A stretch of 64,000 bases of DNA from Salinigranum halophilum (GTDB lineage Archaea > Halobacteriota > Halobacteria > Halobacteriales > Haloferacaceae): NCBI RefSeq assembly GCF_007004735.1, contig NZ_SSNL01000004.1, positions 665,429 through 729,428 on the forward strand, written 5' to 3'. Position 1 is the first letter of the stretch; each line of letters begins with the position of its first letter. The notes beneath the pieces were generated by a model. That model was not told where the DNA came from, did not search any database, and worked only from the letters and a program-made list of their open reading frames with translations. Of this stretch, positions 7,410 to 14,970 are shown in pieces. A program made the translations under genes and the position numbers.

Positions 7410-7874
7410 ATGCGATATGCTGAATCTCACTCGCTACGTGGCGCCATCGATGCTGGCGCGCTCCATGACTTTCGCTCCGAGTTCGAACGCCTCGACCCAC
7501 TCGCAAGCGGGTCGCTGGACGACCCACTGAGTCCAACTGAATTGCGTCTCCATCTGGATGACGGGATTGGCGAGGCGACGAGTGCGACCATCACCGTCCG
7601 GTGGTCAGTGCGGGACGACTACAACGTTCACTACAGCGACGATACGGATCGAAATCTCCGATGGGACGTACATCCGCACGACTACACCGACCCCAACGGT
7701 GACGGTCACTACCACCCACCGCCGAACGCGGCGAGCGACGACGCCGACGTCGAAGCGTCCTGTATCACGGTCACGGAACTCGTCCTCGTCGCCCGTGCCG
7801 TCCATCAGTTGTGGCGGGCTGGGTACGACAGCGGGATTGTCGACCCGCTCAATGACGCGAACAACTCACCATAG
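7410..7874 (+). CDS. TumE/DUF6516-like putative toxin
   Basis: 154 residues. The centre DDYNVHYSDDTDRNLRWDVH followed by PHDYTDPNGDGHYHPPP is histidine-rich and resembles the DUF6516 (TumE) core, in which a strand-rich body carries R-x-D and H-x-H-P-x-P motifs. The C-terminal helix VTELVLVARAVHQLWRAGYD is also typical. It is encoded 3 bp after the HTH gene and presumably cotranscribed with it. TumE proteins are described as RNA-targeting toxins; the activity here is inferred from family and context. Confidence 0.6.
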   Translation: MRYAESHSLRGAIDAGALHDFRSEFERLDPLASGSLDDPLSPTELRLHLDDGIGEATSATITVRWSVRDDYNVHYSDDTDRNLRWDVHPHDYTDPNGDGHYHPPPNAASDDADVEASCITVTELVLVARAVHQLWRAGYDSGIVDPLNDANNSP

Positions 7875-7925
7875 CGGTAGTCGTGGGAACGGTCAGAGCT
7901 GGTCTCGCACTCACTGAGCGATCTG

Positions 7926-8351
7926 TTAGCTGTACGTGTCATACACCGAGCGTCCGGTTTGGAGTGTTTCGTACACGTTAACTGCATCAATATGGCCATA
8001 TTCGTGTGCGAGAACGTTTCTGAACCCGATCGCGGAGACAATCGTGGTCATCGTCTGTTCGTTGATGACACCCTCTTCGTGCAAAACACGAACAGCCCCC
8101 GTGGCAGTCTAGCCCTCGAAGTCGAACGCGCGTGTTGCGATGTGTTGGGCGAGGGCAGAACACGCCTGTATCGCGTTCTCGAACATCCGTTCGACCGCAC
8201 GCTGTTCGGTCGTACTCTCGACTTGGAGTGCGGCCTTCGCAATGTGGAAGACCCAATCGCGTACGTTGAGCAGTCGCCAAACGACACGGAGCAGGTACTC
8301 CACCCGTCTTGACAGCACCGTTCTGCGGAGATCGATCCTGGTCTCACCCAC
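7926..8351 (-). pseudogene. hepT: HepT-like (DUF86 HEPN) toxin with in-frame amber codon
   Basis: The minus-strand frame from a GTG at 8351 to TAA at 7926-7928 is open for 141 codons except TAG at 8109-8111 (codon 81). The first part (TEQRAVERMFENAIQACSAL then AQHIATRAF) and the second part (VRVLHEEGVINEQTMTTIVS then AIGFRNVLAHEYGHID) together form a DUF86 HepT protein. The RNase motif RNVLAH (R-x4-H) and the AMPylatable tyrosine right after it are intact but lie beyond the stop. No MNT antitoxin gene adjoins it. The gene at 8358-9113 ends 6 bp upstream on the same strand. Confidence 0.75.
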
Positions 8352-8357
8352 CCTGAC

Positions 8358-9113
8358 TCAGCCGTGCGTGGGCCCTGGGATGGTCTCGACGACGAGGGCA
8401 GGGAGAGCAGCCGGGTCCATCCACGAGTGAAACCGACTGTGGAGTTCGAACTTTCTGAATTTGTTTTTGTGTGGCCAACTGTACGACGCAGGTGGTTCAT
8501 CCGCTTCGACTCGTCTGTCCACGATGTCTTGAATCGTGTCTCGACTGAGCATCGATTCGCTCTCGGTGAGCCGTCTCGCCAGTCGCTGTTCGCGTTCGTC
8601 GGCATCGAGTTCTGAATCGAAGTAGTCGGAGAGCGTTTGCACGACGAGGTCGAAGTCGTGAGTAGGGTTCGGGTCGTAGTCACGAGCGTAAACGTAGGCT
8701 TTCTCGAAGAACGGTGGGTCGTCTATCTCTCCGAGTTCAGGTGCTTCACCACCACTGTCTTTCTCGTAAATAGCCACGATGTAGCTGCTGAACGCAGCAA
8801 TTAGAGTGAACATGATGTCTTCGTCGGGCAGTCGCCGCGTTCGGAGCTGTTTGACGTCCCCGAGAATGACGGTGTACGCGCCGTACTTGTTGAGCTCGTG
8901 AGCAGTGCTTCGGAGACGGTATCGGTACGGCGAGCGATAGCTCCCGAGAATGAAATACGACGTGACCGGAGAACGAAGTGGCGTAATCTCGTGTGCGTCG
9001 AACTCGAGAATCGCATGAAGTTCTTCTTGCTCAAGGTCGATGCCGTCCCCGATTGCGTGGGTGACGTACTCGAAGAGTTGCGTGGCGTGTGGTGGCGGTG
9101 TGGGATCTTCCAT
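8358..9113 (-). CDS. Predicted TIR/nucleoside-deoxyribosyltransferase-like protein
   Basis: 251 residues from the ATG at 9113; a start 14 codons upstream is possible. I do not recognise a named family. The centre has Rossmann-like strands: SYFILGSYRSPYRYRL (about 52-68), AYTVILGD (79-86), and IVAIYEKDSGGEAPELGEI (112-130). A G-S-x-R after strand 1 and a late D-x-GG-x-x-x-ELG resemble nucleoside 2-deoxyribosyltransferase and TIR-like NADase folds, where the Glu of E-L-G is catalytic. The C-terminal 100 residues are acidic and helical. It lies directly upstream of the broken hepT inside a toxin-antitoxin-rich region, so a defence or toxin role is plausible but inferred. Confidence 0.5.
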   Translation of the reverse strand: MEDPTPPPHATQLFEYVTHAIGDGIDLEQEELHAILEFDAHEITPLRSPVTSYFILGSYRSPYRYRLRSTAHELNKYGAYTVILGDVKQLRTRRLPDEDIMFTLIAAFSSYIVAIYEKDSGGEAPELGEIDDPPFFEKAYVYARDYDPNPTHDFDLVVQTLSDYFDSELDADEREQRLARRLTESESMLSRDTIQDIVDRRVEADEPPASYSWPHKNKFRKFELHSRFHSWMDPAALPALVVETIPGPTHG

Positions 9114-9221
9114 CTTCCTACAAGGAGGGAATCCGACAACTACTGAACTAACCACGCTCTGACACTCAGCACGAATGCCGACCGTTATTTTTAATTTACG
9201 CTATTACTTACGTTTTGTTGG

Positions 9222-9383
9222 ATGAGAGCCGACTTCGATATGGAGCGAGGCGGGCCACTTCACGAAGCCGTGAAGGAGTACGCCCGCGACCACGGGATAC
9301 GCCACTCACGAGCGTACCCCGAACTCCTCCGCAAAGCACTCGAATCCGAAGGCTACGATGTCAACGACTCAGACAGCGAATAA
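9222..9383 (+). CDS. 53-residue leader protein of the IS1341-type element
   Basis: From ATG 9222 the product begins MRADFDMERGGPLHEAVKEY and ends EGYDVNDSDSE. It is charged and helical, without a recognised domain. The frame extends 26 bp into the start of tnpB, so translation is probably coupled. Small genes in this position occur in front of other haloarchaeal tnpB genes, which suggests a conserved accessory role such as control of tnpB translation (inference). Confidence 0.45.
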   Translation: MRADFDMERGGPLHEAVKEYARDHGIRHSRAYPELLRKALESEGYDVNDSDSE

Positions 9384-10629
9384 AACACTGGAAGCCACGC
9401 TCGCACCACCCACGCGGTGCAAGGAGCAACGCCTCCAGCAAACGCTGTCTGAATACCGAGACGCTCTCAACGACGCCTTCGAGCAACACTGTACCACGAT
9501 GAGCGCCACGAACGACGTGGTGACGCCGTACAACCTGCCGTACCAAGCGAAAGACGCCCTCAAATCCTACGTCCCGAAACTCCACAAGACGTACAACGCC
9601 AACGAGTTGGACGACGAACACCCGCTCAGGTTCGTGAATCGAGCCGGGAAGTTCGACCACGACTCTTCGCGTGAATACGAAATCTGCTGGGAAGTCCCCC
9701 AACCCGGTCGCGGAACCAACTTCTGGATACCACTCCGACTAAATCCCGATCAAGAGGAACTGTGGGACGAGATGCTCGATGACGAGTCGAGTACCAAAGT
9801 GGGTGAACTTCGCTTACAGAAACATCGGAAGACGTGGACACTCCACGTCACCGTCGAATACGAGATCGGAGACACTTTCGAACTGCCCGAGAATCCGACT
9901 CGGGTTGGGTTCGATATTGGCGAGTCGATGTTGGTCACGGGCTGTGCCCTCCACCACGACACTCCCACGAACCCACTGTTAATCAACGGGAAGGAGGCCA
10001 AGCGAATCCGCAAAGAGATGTTCACGACGCTCAAGCGCCTCCAAAAGCGAGACGCTTCTGAGTGGCGCGTCGAAGAACGCTTCTCGTACTACCAGAACCG
10101 ACTCACAGACATCATCGAGAAAGCATCTCGTGAGTCAGTCGAGTACGCTCGTCAGTTCGAGAACCCTGTCATCGTGATGGAGGACTTGGCGTCCATCCGT
10201 GAGTCGCTGGACTACGGGAAGTATATGAATCGACGCCTGCACTCGTGGGCGTTCGCTCGATTGCAAGGACGTATCGAGGACAAGGCGAAGGATGCGGGGA
10301 TTCCGGTTCGGTACGTTCACCCGCAGTACACGAGCAAGACGTGCCACTCGTGCAAGCACGTTGGGTATCGGCCTCGGCAAGCCGAGTTCAAGTGCAAGAA
10401 CTCCGAGTGCCACGTATCGACGTTTCAAGCGGATATTAACGCGAGTGCGAACATCGCACGTCGCGTGGACCCGAGGGGAGAGAGCCTGCCGTGGAAACAG
10501 GCAGGCGATGACTCGCCACAGGACGGGAGCGGTTGTGACACCGCCACGACTCAGTGTGAGCAGAGCGTACCAGCGCAGATGAAACTCACACCGTTTCAAG
10601 AGTTGAAACCCACTGCCAGTGACGAGTAA
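9358..10629 (+). CDS. tnpB: TnpB, RNA-guided nuclease of IS1341-type element
   Basis: 423 residues. RuvC-I Asp in VGFDIGESM (186), RuvC-II Glu in IVMEDLASI (275), zinc ribbon CHSC / CKNSEC (329-351) and RuvC-III Asp in QADINASAN (359) are all present, so the nuclease core is intact. The start overlaps the leader gene. The last 50 codons are hydrophilic and likely overlap the guide-RNA scaffold preceding the right-end hairpin. It belongs to a different TnpB subgroup from the copies at 1834 and 40208, judged by the N-terminal sequence and the five-residue spacing in the second CxnC. Confidence 0.92.
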   Translation: MSTTQTANKTLEATLAPPTRCKEQRLQQTLSEYRDALNDAFEQHCTTMSATNDVVTPYNLPYQAKDALKSYVPKLHKTYNANELDDEHPLRFVNRAGKFDHDSSREYEICWEVPQPGRGTNFWIPLRLNPDQEELWDEMLDDESSTKVGELRLQKHRKTWTLHVTVEYEIGDTFELPENPTRVGFDIGESMLVTGCALHHDTPTNPLLINGKEAKRIRKEMFTTLKRLQKRDASEWRVEERFSYYQNRLTDIIEKASRESVEYARQFENPVIVMEDLASIRESLDYGKYMNRRLHSWAFARLQGRIEDKAKDAGIPVRYVHPQYTSKTCHSCKHVGYRPRQAEFKCKNSECHVSTFQADINASANIARRVDPRGESLPWKQAGDDSPQDGSGCDTATTQCEQSVPAQMKLTPFQELKPTASDE

Positions 10630-10769
10630 CTGGCATTCCCACCGTGTGGGAAGCCCCGTCGTTTACCGCGGGGAGGATGTCACGGCAGGTGTCCGCTCCG
10701 GCTATCGTATCTCTTGATCAATCTATGTTAAATATTCTCTCGTTCTAACACTGGTGTAGGTGAATTATT

Positions 10770-11300
10770 ATGAGTGCTGGTCACCTACATCCGATAATGT
10801 CCGAACCCGCTGGCTCCAGTGCGAACGAACACATGCCCGACCCGTTCGGAGAGCAGCAACGCGTGTTCAAACTCCTCTCTCAGGATACGCGTCACAAGAT
10901 TATCCAGATGCTCCTCGGGCATCCTGACCATCTCGCATCACTCGACGAACTCGTCTACATGACCGGCAAGAGCAGCGGTGCGATTCGAAACCAGTTGGAC
11001 GAGTTAGAAGCAGCGGACATCGTCGATGTGTACCCACACCTCGAAAACATGGACGAACGCGAGTATCCCGCGAAGTTCTACGGATTTACCCCCCACGGCG
11101 TGCGGCTCTTGGCGCAGTACAATTACCTCTCGGGGCTCCCCGTGATGCGTGCCCTCTACGACCGAACGAAGAAGGACGAAAAGGTCGAGACCCATGAAGA
11201 AGCTCCACGCCCGTCACTCCCCGAGGTGGTCGAGAACGCGCTCACGTTCGACGAGTCTGGAACGCGTGTGGAAGAAGAGACGCCGACGCATGGGTCATGA
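10770..11300 (+). CDS. ArsR/winged-helix transcriptional regulator
   Basis: 176 residues. After a short variable N-terminus comes a winged HTH (about 30-95: QQRVFKLLSQDTRHKIIQML, then LDELVYMTGKSSGAIRNQLD and a wing with REYPAKFYGFTPHG). This matches small haloarchaeal ArsR-like repressors. The C-terminal 50 residues are acidic and disordered. AGGTGA lies 7 nt before the chosen ATG; an internal Met at codon 10 is an alternative. A TATA-like stretch (TTAAATAT) occurs near 10729-10736. Targets are unknown; it stands alone. Confidence 0.75.
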   Translation: MSAGHLHPIMSEPAGSSANEHMPDPFGEQQRVFKLLSQDTRHKIIQMLLGHPDHLASLDELVYMTGKSSGAIRNQLDELEAADIVDVYPHLENMDEREYPAKFYGFTPHGVRLLAQYNYLSGLPVMRALYDRTKKDEKVETHEEAPRPSLPEVVENALTFDESGTRVEEETPTHGS

Positions 11301-11414
11301 CGACTCGAGTCGCTGCGTGCCCGACGTTGCGCTCGTTGGCAGTGGTGACCACGGCGACGGAGTTGGGTGAATCGATACCGGCTTCGTCGAGATCGTCCTC
11401 GACACCGAGACTGG

Positions 11415-11864
11415 TCAACCACGCAGGCCGTCCTCCGCAATCCGGTCAATCACGTCGCGTTGCTGGCGACGAATCGTGTCACGTTGTTCAGCAAATGTCG
11501 TTTCAAGCTCTTGCGTGACCGTACTTCGTGGTCGGGTGTCGCCGTGTTTACGGTAGCCGGGCGGATTCGCCGTGTCGTCTTTCTGTCGTAGGTCGAACCA
11601 TGACTGGAAAGCGTCGGAAAGTTCTTCGATGACTTTCTGACTGGATTGTGCGTTCAAGTCTTTCCAGCACGACTGGTTCTTCATGTACGATTTCAGCGAG
11701 CCTTCGTCTGGGATTTTACCAATTTCGTCCCATACGCGGTCGGCTGTCCATCGTGCGACGTTCCAGATTTTGGAGGCGGAGTATCCGAGCGAATCGAGGC
11801 CATCGCAGACCTGTTGCTGGTTCTTGATGGAACCAACGTAGGTGCGCGTGACCTGAATCGCCAT
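11415..11864 (-). pseudogene. tnpB: Truncated tnpB (N-terminal third)
   Basis: The first 115 residues (MAIQVTRTYVGSIKNQQQV ... GYRKHGDTRPRSTV) align with the N-terminus of the TnpB at 40208 (same NQQQV, SQ-S-QKV-EEL and GYRKHGD-x-x-PRSTV blocks). After that the frame runs into unrelated sequence and stops. RuvC motifs and the zinc ribbon are absent, so it cannot be a nuclease. The 3' two thirds and the right end are deleted. Confidence 0.85.
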
Positions 11865-12056
11865 ACATAGCCTATGTCGAATTAGTTACTTAATGATACG
11901 GGTTGGCGTGGAATATCCGGCCAGAGTGTTGTCGGTGGGTTATGTAGGAGTTGTCGGATTCACTCCCGTCCCCAGAACGCTTCGCGTTCTGGTGTGCAAA
12001 CGAGACGCGAAGCGTCTCGTTAACGCCGTAAACGGCGGGATTCTCTCCTCGAAGAA
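11415..12056 (-). mobile_element. Truncated IS1341-type element (left end retained)
   Basis: The left end at about 11907-12056 shares several blocks with the left end of the 40070-41533 element: GGAATATCC, TAGGAGTTGTCGG, and a hairpin segment ending GGCGGGATTCTCTCC. The tnpB is cut after its N-terminal third. The left end abuts the first unit of the origin-like repeat array, so the element sits at the edge of the putative origin. Confidence 0.7.
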
Positions 12057-12065
12057 AGATAGATG

Positions 12066-12590
12066 GACACCATCCCCCGCGAGCACATCAGGGCGGTAAG
12101 TGTGGGGAGTTGACAGACACACACCACACTCGCGAGTGTAACGGTCGAAAGAGGCTGAATACTCATAAACACACACCTCCCTCGCGAGTGTAACGGTTGA
12201 AAGAGGCTGAATACTCACAGACACACACCATCCTCGCGAGTACATAAGGGCGGTATGTGTGGGGAGTCGACAGACACACACCTCCCTCGCGAGTGTAACG
12301 GTCGAAAGAGACTCAATACGCACACACCACACTCGCGAGTGAATATTCAGGGCATGCGGAGTCGATGACTCTCGTTTGATGACGAATACTCAGTGGTCCC
12401 CCTCACCCCATCCAGTTACACCCGCGAGGGAGGTGTGTGGCCCCAGTGACGATTCGAGGGATGCGAGAGTGAACCTCCAGTTGTCGTCAGATACACGCGC
12501 GAAGTGACCGGGGACAACTCCATCGAGAGTTCTCGCCTCTCGAGCCCTCAAATCCGTCAATCTGCCGAACCTACACACGCGAGGGACGTC
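12066..12590. other. Putative replication origin: CTCGCGAG repeat array upstream of orc1/cdc6
   Basis: Six direct copies of a unit with core CTCGCGAG (first copy CCCGCGAG) start at 12076, 12129, 12181, 12233, 12286 and 12332, giving spacings of 53, 52, 52, 53 and 46 bp, about five helical turns. Most copies are preceded by CACACACC and followed by TGTAACGGTCGAAAGAG or a variant. After a spacer of about 75 bp, an inverted copy with one mismatch over about 25 bp lies at 12415-12440, and a weaker inverted one at 12573-12587. Arrays of oriented origin-recognition boxes next to an orc1/cdc6 gene are the known layout of haloarchaeal origins; the initiator gene starts at 12628. Confidence 0.7.
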
Positions 12591-12627
12591 CGGAGGTTCA
12601 TGTACCAACCCGAAGGGAACAGTTCCC

Positions 12628-13854
12628 ATGAGCGAGGACGACACCGACCGAGACCCGCTGTTTCGCTACGAGCAGCCACTCTTTGCTGACGAGCAACTTC
12701 TCAAGATTTCTCACCTCCCTGGCCCAGCGCGTATCGTCGGCCGAGACAAGCACATGCAAGACGTAGCGAACGCGCTCAACCCGGCTGTCTTCGGTCAGGA
12801 GCCAACGCATCTATTCATCTTCGGGAAGACCGGGACCGGCAAGAGTCTGACCTCACGAAGTGTGTGCCAACGGGTCGTCTCAGAAGCTGCTCGGGAAGGT
12901 GTCACGGTCAACACAGCGTTCATCGACTGTGGAGAGCAAAATACCGAGGCGTCAGTCATCAAGACCATTGCTCGGACGATCAACAACCCGAACGAGACAG
13001 GGTTCTCAGTGCCCGAGCGTGGCCTGGCAACCGGTGACTACTATGCGAGACTGTGGACGGTCCTCGACACGTGCACCGACGTGGCGATACTCATCCTCGA
13101 CGAAATCGATATGCTCTACGACGACGAGGTCCTGCGGAAACTCTCTCGGGCCGGTGAAAGCCGACGCCTCTCTTCGTCGAATATCGGAATCATCGGTCTC
13201 TCGAATAAGATCGACTTTCCCGAGTACCTGACCGAACGCGTCACGTCGAGTTTCCCCCACGACGAACTCGTCTTTCCACCGTACGACGCACACCAACTCC
13301 GCGAAATTCTCGAGCATCGGCGTGACGCCTTTCACGACGGCGTCTTGGCGGATGACGTTATTCCGCTCACTGCAGCGCTCGCGGCACGAGAACATGGAGA
13401 TGCCCGCAAAGCGATTGATATCTTGCGCAACGCTGGCCGGCTCGCGACGAAAGCTGGTGACGACCAGGTCACCGCTGAACACGTCCACGCTGCGAAGGAG
13501 AAGACAGAAGCTGATCGATTTGCCGAACTCATCGATGGTGCGCCGATGCAGGCGAAGCTCATTCTGTACGCACTGACTCTCCTGACGGAGTCCCGCTCGA
13601 AAGACGAGTTCCCAACGAAGGAGATCTATCGGACGTATCAGTCGGTGGCCGCAGCCGTCGAGATGCAGACCTTGTCCGAACGGCGCGTCCAAGAGATTCT
13701 CAAAGAGCAGGACTTCCTCAACGTGATTCAATCGGAAAAACGAGGTCGCGGCCGTGGCCGTGGCATGTATGCAACGCATCGGTTGCTCGAAGATGCCGAG
13801 GTGATCAAACGCGTGTTGCAGCGGGATTCGAGACTAGCAGAGCTGAGTGCGTAA
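12628..13854 (+). CDS. orc1: Orc1/Cdc6 replication initiator
   Basis: 408 residues, normal length. AAA+ ATPase: Walker A GKTGTGKS (66-73), Walker B ILILDEID (154-161), sensor-1 Asn in GLSNKIDF (193), then the lid and a C-terminal winged helix (about 300-400) whose wing contains the RG-rich GRGRGRGMY. It binds origin-recognition boxes and recruits MCM. The repeat array immediately upstream (12066-12590) is its probable binding site. The start ATG follows GGGAACAG weakly, and the N-terminal SEDDTDRDPLF is usual for the family. Haloarchaea carry many orc paralogues, each serving its own origin, so this one probably drives the local replicon. Confidence 0.95.
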   Translation: MSEDDTDRDPLFRYEQPLFADEQLLKISHLPGPARIVGRDKHMQDVANALNPAVFGQEPTHLFIFGKTGTGKSLTSRSVCQRVVSEAAREGVTVNTAFIDCGEQNTEASVIKTIARTINNPNETGFSVPERGLATGDYYARLWTVLDTCTDVAILILDEIDMLYDDEVLRKLSRAGESRRLSSSNIGIIGLSNKIDFPEYLTERVTSSFPHDELVFPPYDAHQLREILEHRRDAFHDGVLADDVIPLTAALAAREHGDARKAIDILRNAGRLATKAGDDQVTAEHVHAAKEKTEADRFAELIDGAPMQAKLILYALTLLTESRSKDEFPTKEIYRTYQSVAAAVEMQTLSERRVQEILKEQDFLNVIQSEKRGRGRGRGMYATHRLLEDAEVIKRVLQRDSRLAELSA

Positions 13855-13974
13855 TCGATGTCGAGAATTGTTTCAGAATTACGGTACGGAATTGCTCGAC
13901 GACGAGCGACCGACTCAGTGTACGTACCTCCGAGTTTGTCAGGAGAGACCCACGGAAAATAATACGGAACTGTC

Positions 13975-14014
13975 TTAACCAACATTCCACCCGGATTAGG
14001 ACAATGTTGGTTAA
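13975..14014. promoter_or_regulatory. Inverted repeat TTAACCAACATT-16-AATGTTGGTTAA (copy 2)
   Basis: Perfect 12-bp arms, 13975-13986 and 14003-14014, 120 bp downstream of orc1. The core offset between half sites is 31 bp here, against 23 and 22 bp in copies 1 and 3. The ATG of the next small frame lies inside the right arm. Confidence 0.6.
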
Positions 14015-14192
14015 CCACGCTGAAGCGTATTCAGACGCATCTCTCTGCGCTTACAATGCAATGCTCGGATTTCTGCTTCGGACTGAGCGGAACGAGGGGC
14101 TGAGCGGTGGCTACTACGACGAGTACGAACGCAACCTCGACGAGGCGGTTGTCCTCGAAACTCGGGAGCAAATCGAGTCTGAGGCCCGGTGA
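14004..14192 (+). CDS. Hypothetical 62-residue protein
   Basis: Not recognised. The product (MLVNHAEAYSDASLCAYNAM ... GGYYDEYERNLDEAVVLETR) is acidic and helical, with codon use like neighbouring genes. Its start codon lies within the right arm of the inverted repeat, so expression would be directly affected by any protein bound there. No ribosome-binding site is visible, which would require a leaderless transcript. Could be spurious. Confidence 0.3.
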   Translation: MLVNHAEAYSDASLCAYNAMLGFLLRTERNEGLSGGYYDEYERNLDEAVVLETREQIESEAR

Positions 14193-14412
14193 GTGTGTGC
14201 CCGAAAGCACACGAAATGAACTCTGTGTGTATGGTTGAGGTGTGCTTCACCCGTGAGCCACGGGGGGAGACTCTCGCCCGTTCGGAGTGGCTGTGCGTCG
14301 ACACCACGAACAAATACTGCTGGCGTCGGTGGAACAGGACGCACAGCGCACGGTCTCAGTGGTGCGAACCAGACGGCTAGCGTTATGTCATCGCTCGTGT
14401 TCGACACAGCCG

Positions 14413-14970
14413 ATGGATGCCGTTATCGAAGCAATCCAACGCGGAATCCACGGTGAACTCGTCGGGAGCGGGCCGAAGACCGTCCAGTGTGACCTCACCA
14501 GCGATCACGGCCCGAATCGACTCATCGACCCCGCAGAGCCTGTGCAGTACGAACTCATCCGCGTCGTCGACATCCCGATCATCGAGCGGACAGTCTTGCC
14601 CTCCAAGACGTGGGTTCCCGACCTGTTGCGCTGTCCCGCCTGTGAGCGATCCAGTCTGGGAGAGCCGACCAAAGGGTACGACGAAGCCCTGGTCGAGCTC
14701 AGACTCTCAGACTCGGGCGACGGATACACCATCGACGCGACGGACCTCCGGGTACTCGAGTACTCGCCGGCGACTGATGGCGTGCACCAACCACACGTCC
14801 CCGAATGGATACTCAGGATCGCACAGCAACAGGTCGACCCCGGGCTCTACCGCGTCTCTCGACTGCAAACCGCCACTGAGGACCTCCACCGGGTAGGAGA
14901 ACACGACCGTGCCGCACAGATTTCCGAACTCCTCGAGATTGCACGCGGGCTTACCGACGCTCGTGAGTGA
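14413..14970 (+). CDS. Hypothetical protein with CxxC pair
   Basis: 185 residues from the ATG at 14413. I do not recognise the family. Visible: an internal LLRCPACERSS (CxxC, half of a possible zinc site), a beta-rich centre (YDEALVELRLSDSGDGYTID) and a helical C-terminus beginning VPEWILRIAQQQVDPGLYRV. The codon pattern is typical of a real haloarchaeal gene. It lies between orc1 and an mrr-like gene. No function assigned. Confidence 0.6.
   Translation: MDAVIEAIQRGIHGELVGSGPKTVQCDLTSDHGPNRLIDPAEPVQYELIRVVDIPIIERTVLPSKTWVPDLLRCPACERSSLGEPTKGYDEALVELRLSDSGDGYTIDATDLRVLEYSPATDGVHQPHVPEWILRIAQQQVDPGLYRVSRLQTATEDLHRVGEHDRAAQISELLEIARGLTDARE

Larger units (their letters stand above)
9190..10684 (+). 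mobile_element. IS1341-type element with small leader gene and tnpB
   Basis: It comprises an A/T-rich left flank (about 9181-9220), a 53-codon leader gene overlapping tnpB, tnpB itself, and a right end with the hairpin CCCCGTCGTTTACCGCGGGG followed by AGGATGTCA at about 10655-10682. The same GGGGAGGATGTCA end occurs at 3695-3707, 41521-41533 and inverted near 63046. No tnpA is present. Confidence 0.75.

Noticed and set aside
6279..8351. Amber recoding (for example pyrrolysine) because two nearby genes have in-frame TAG
   Set aside because: TAG is used as a normal stop in this window (for example at 549-551), both genes are decayed in other ways or have lost their partner, and no pyl genes are seen.
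12121..12340. CRISPR-like array of repeats and spacers
   Set aside because: The sequences between repeats are themselves repeated (GGTCGAAAGAGGCTGAATAC), an inverted copy exists, and no cas genes are near; origin boxes explain it better.
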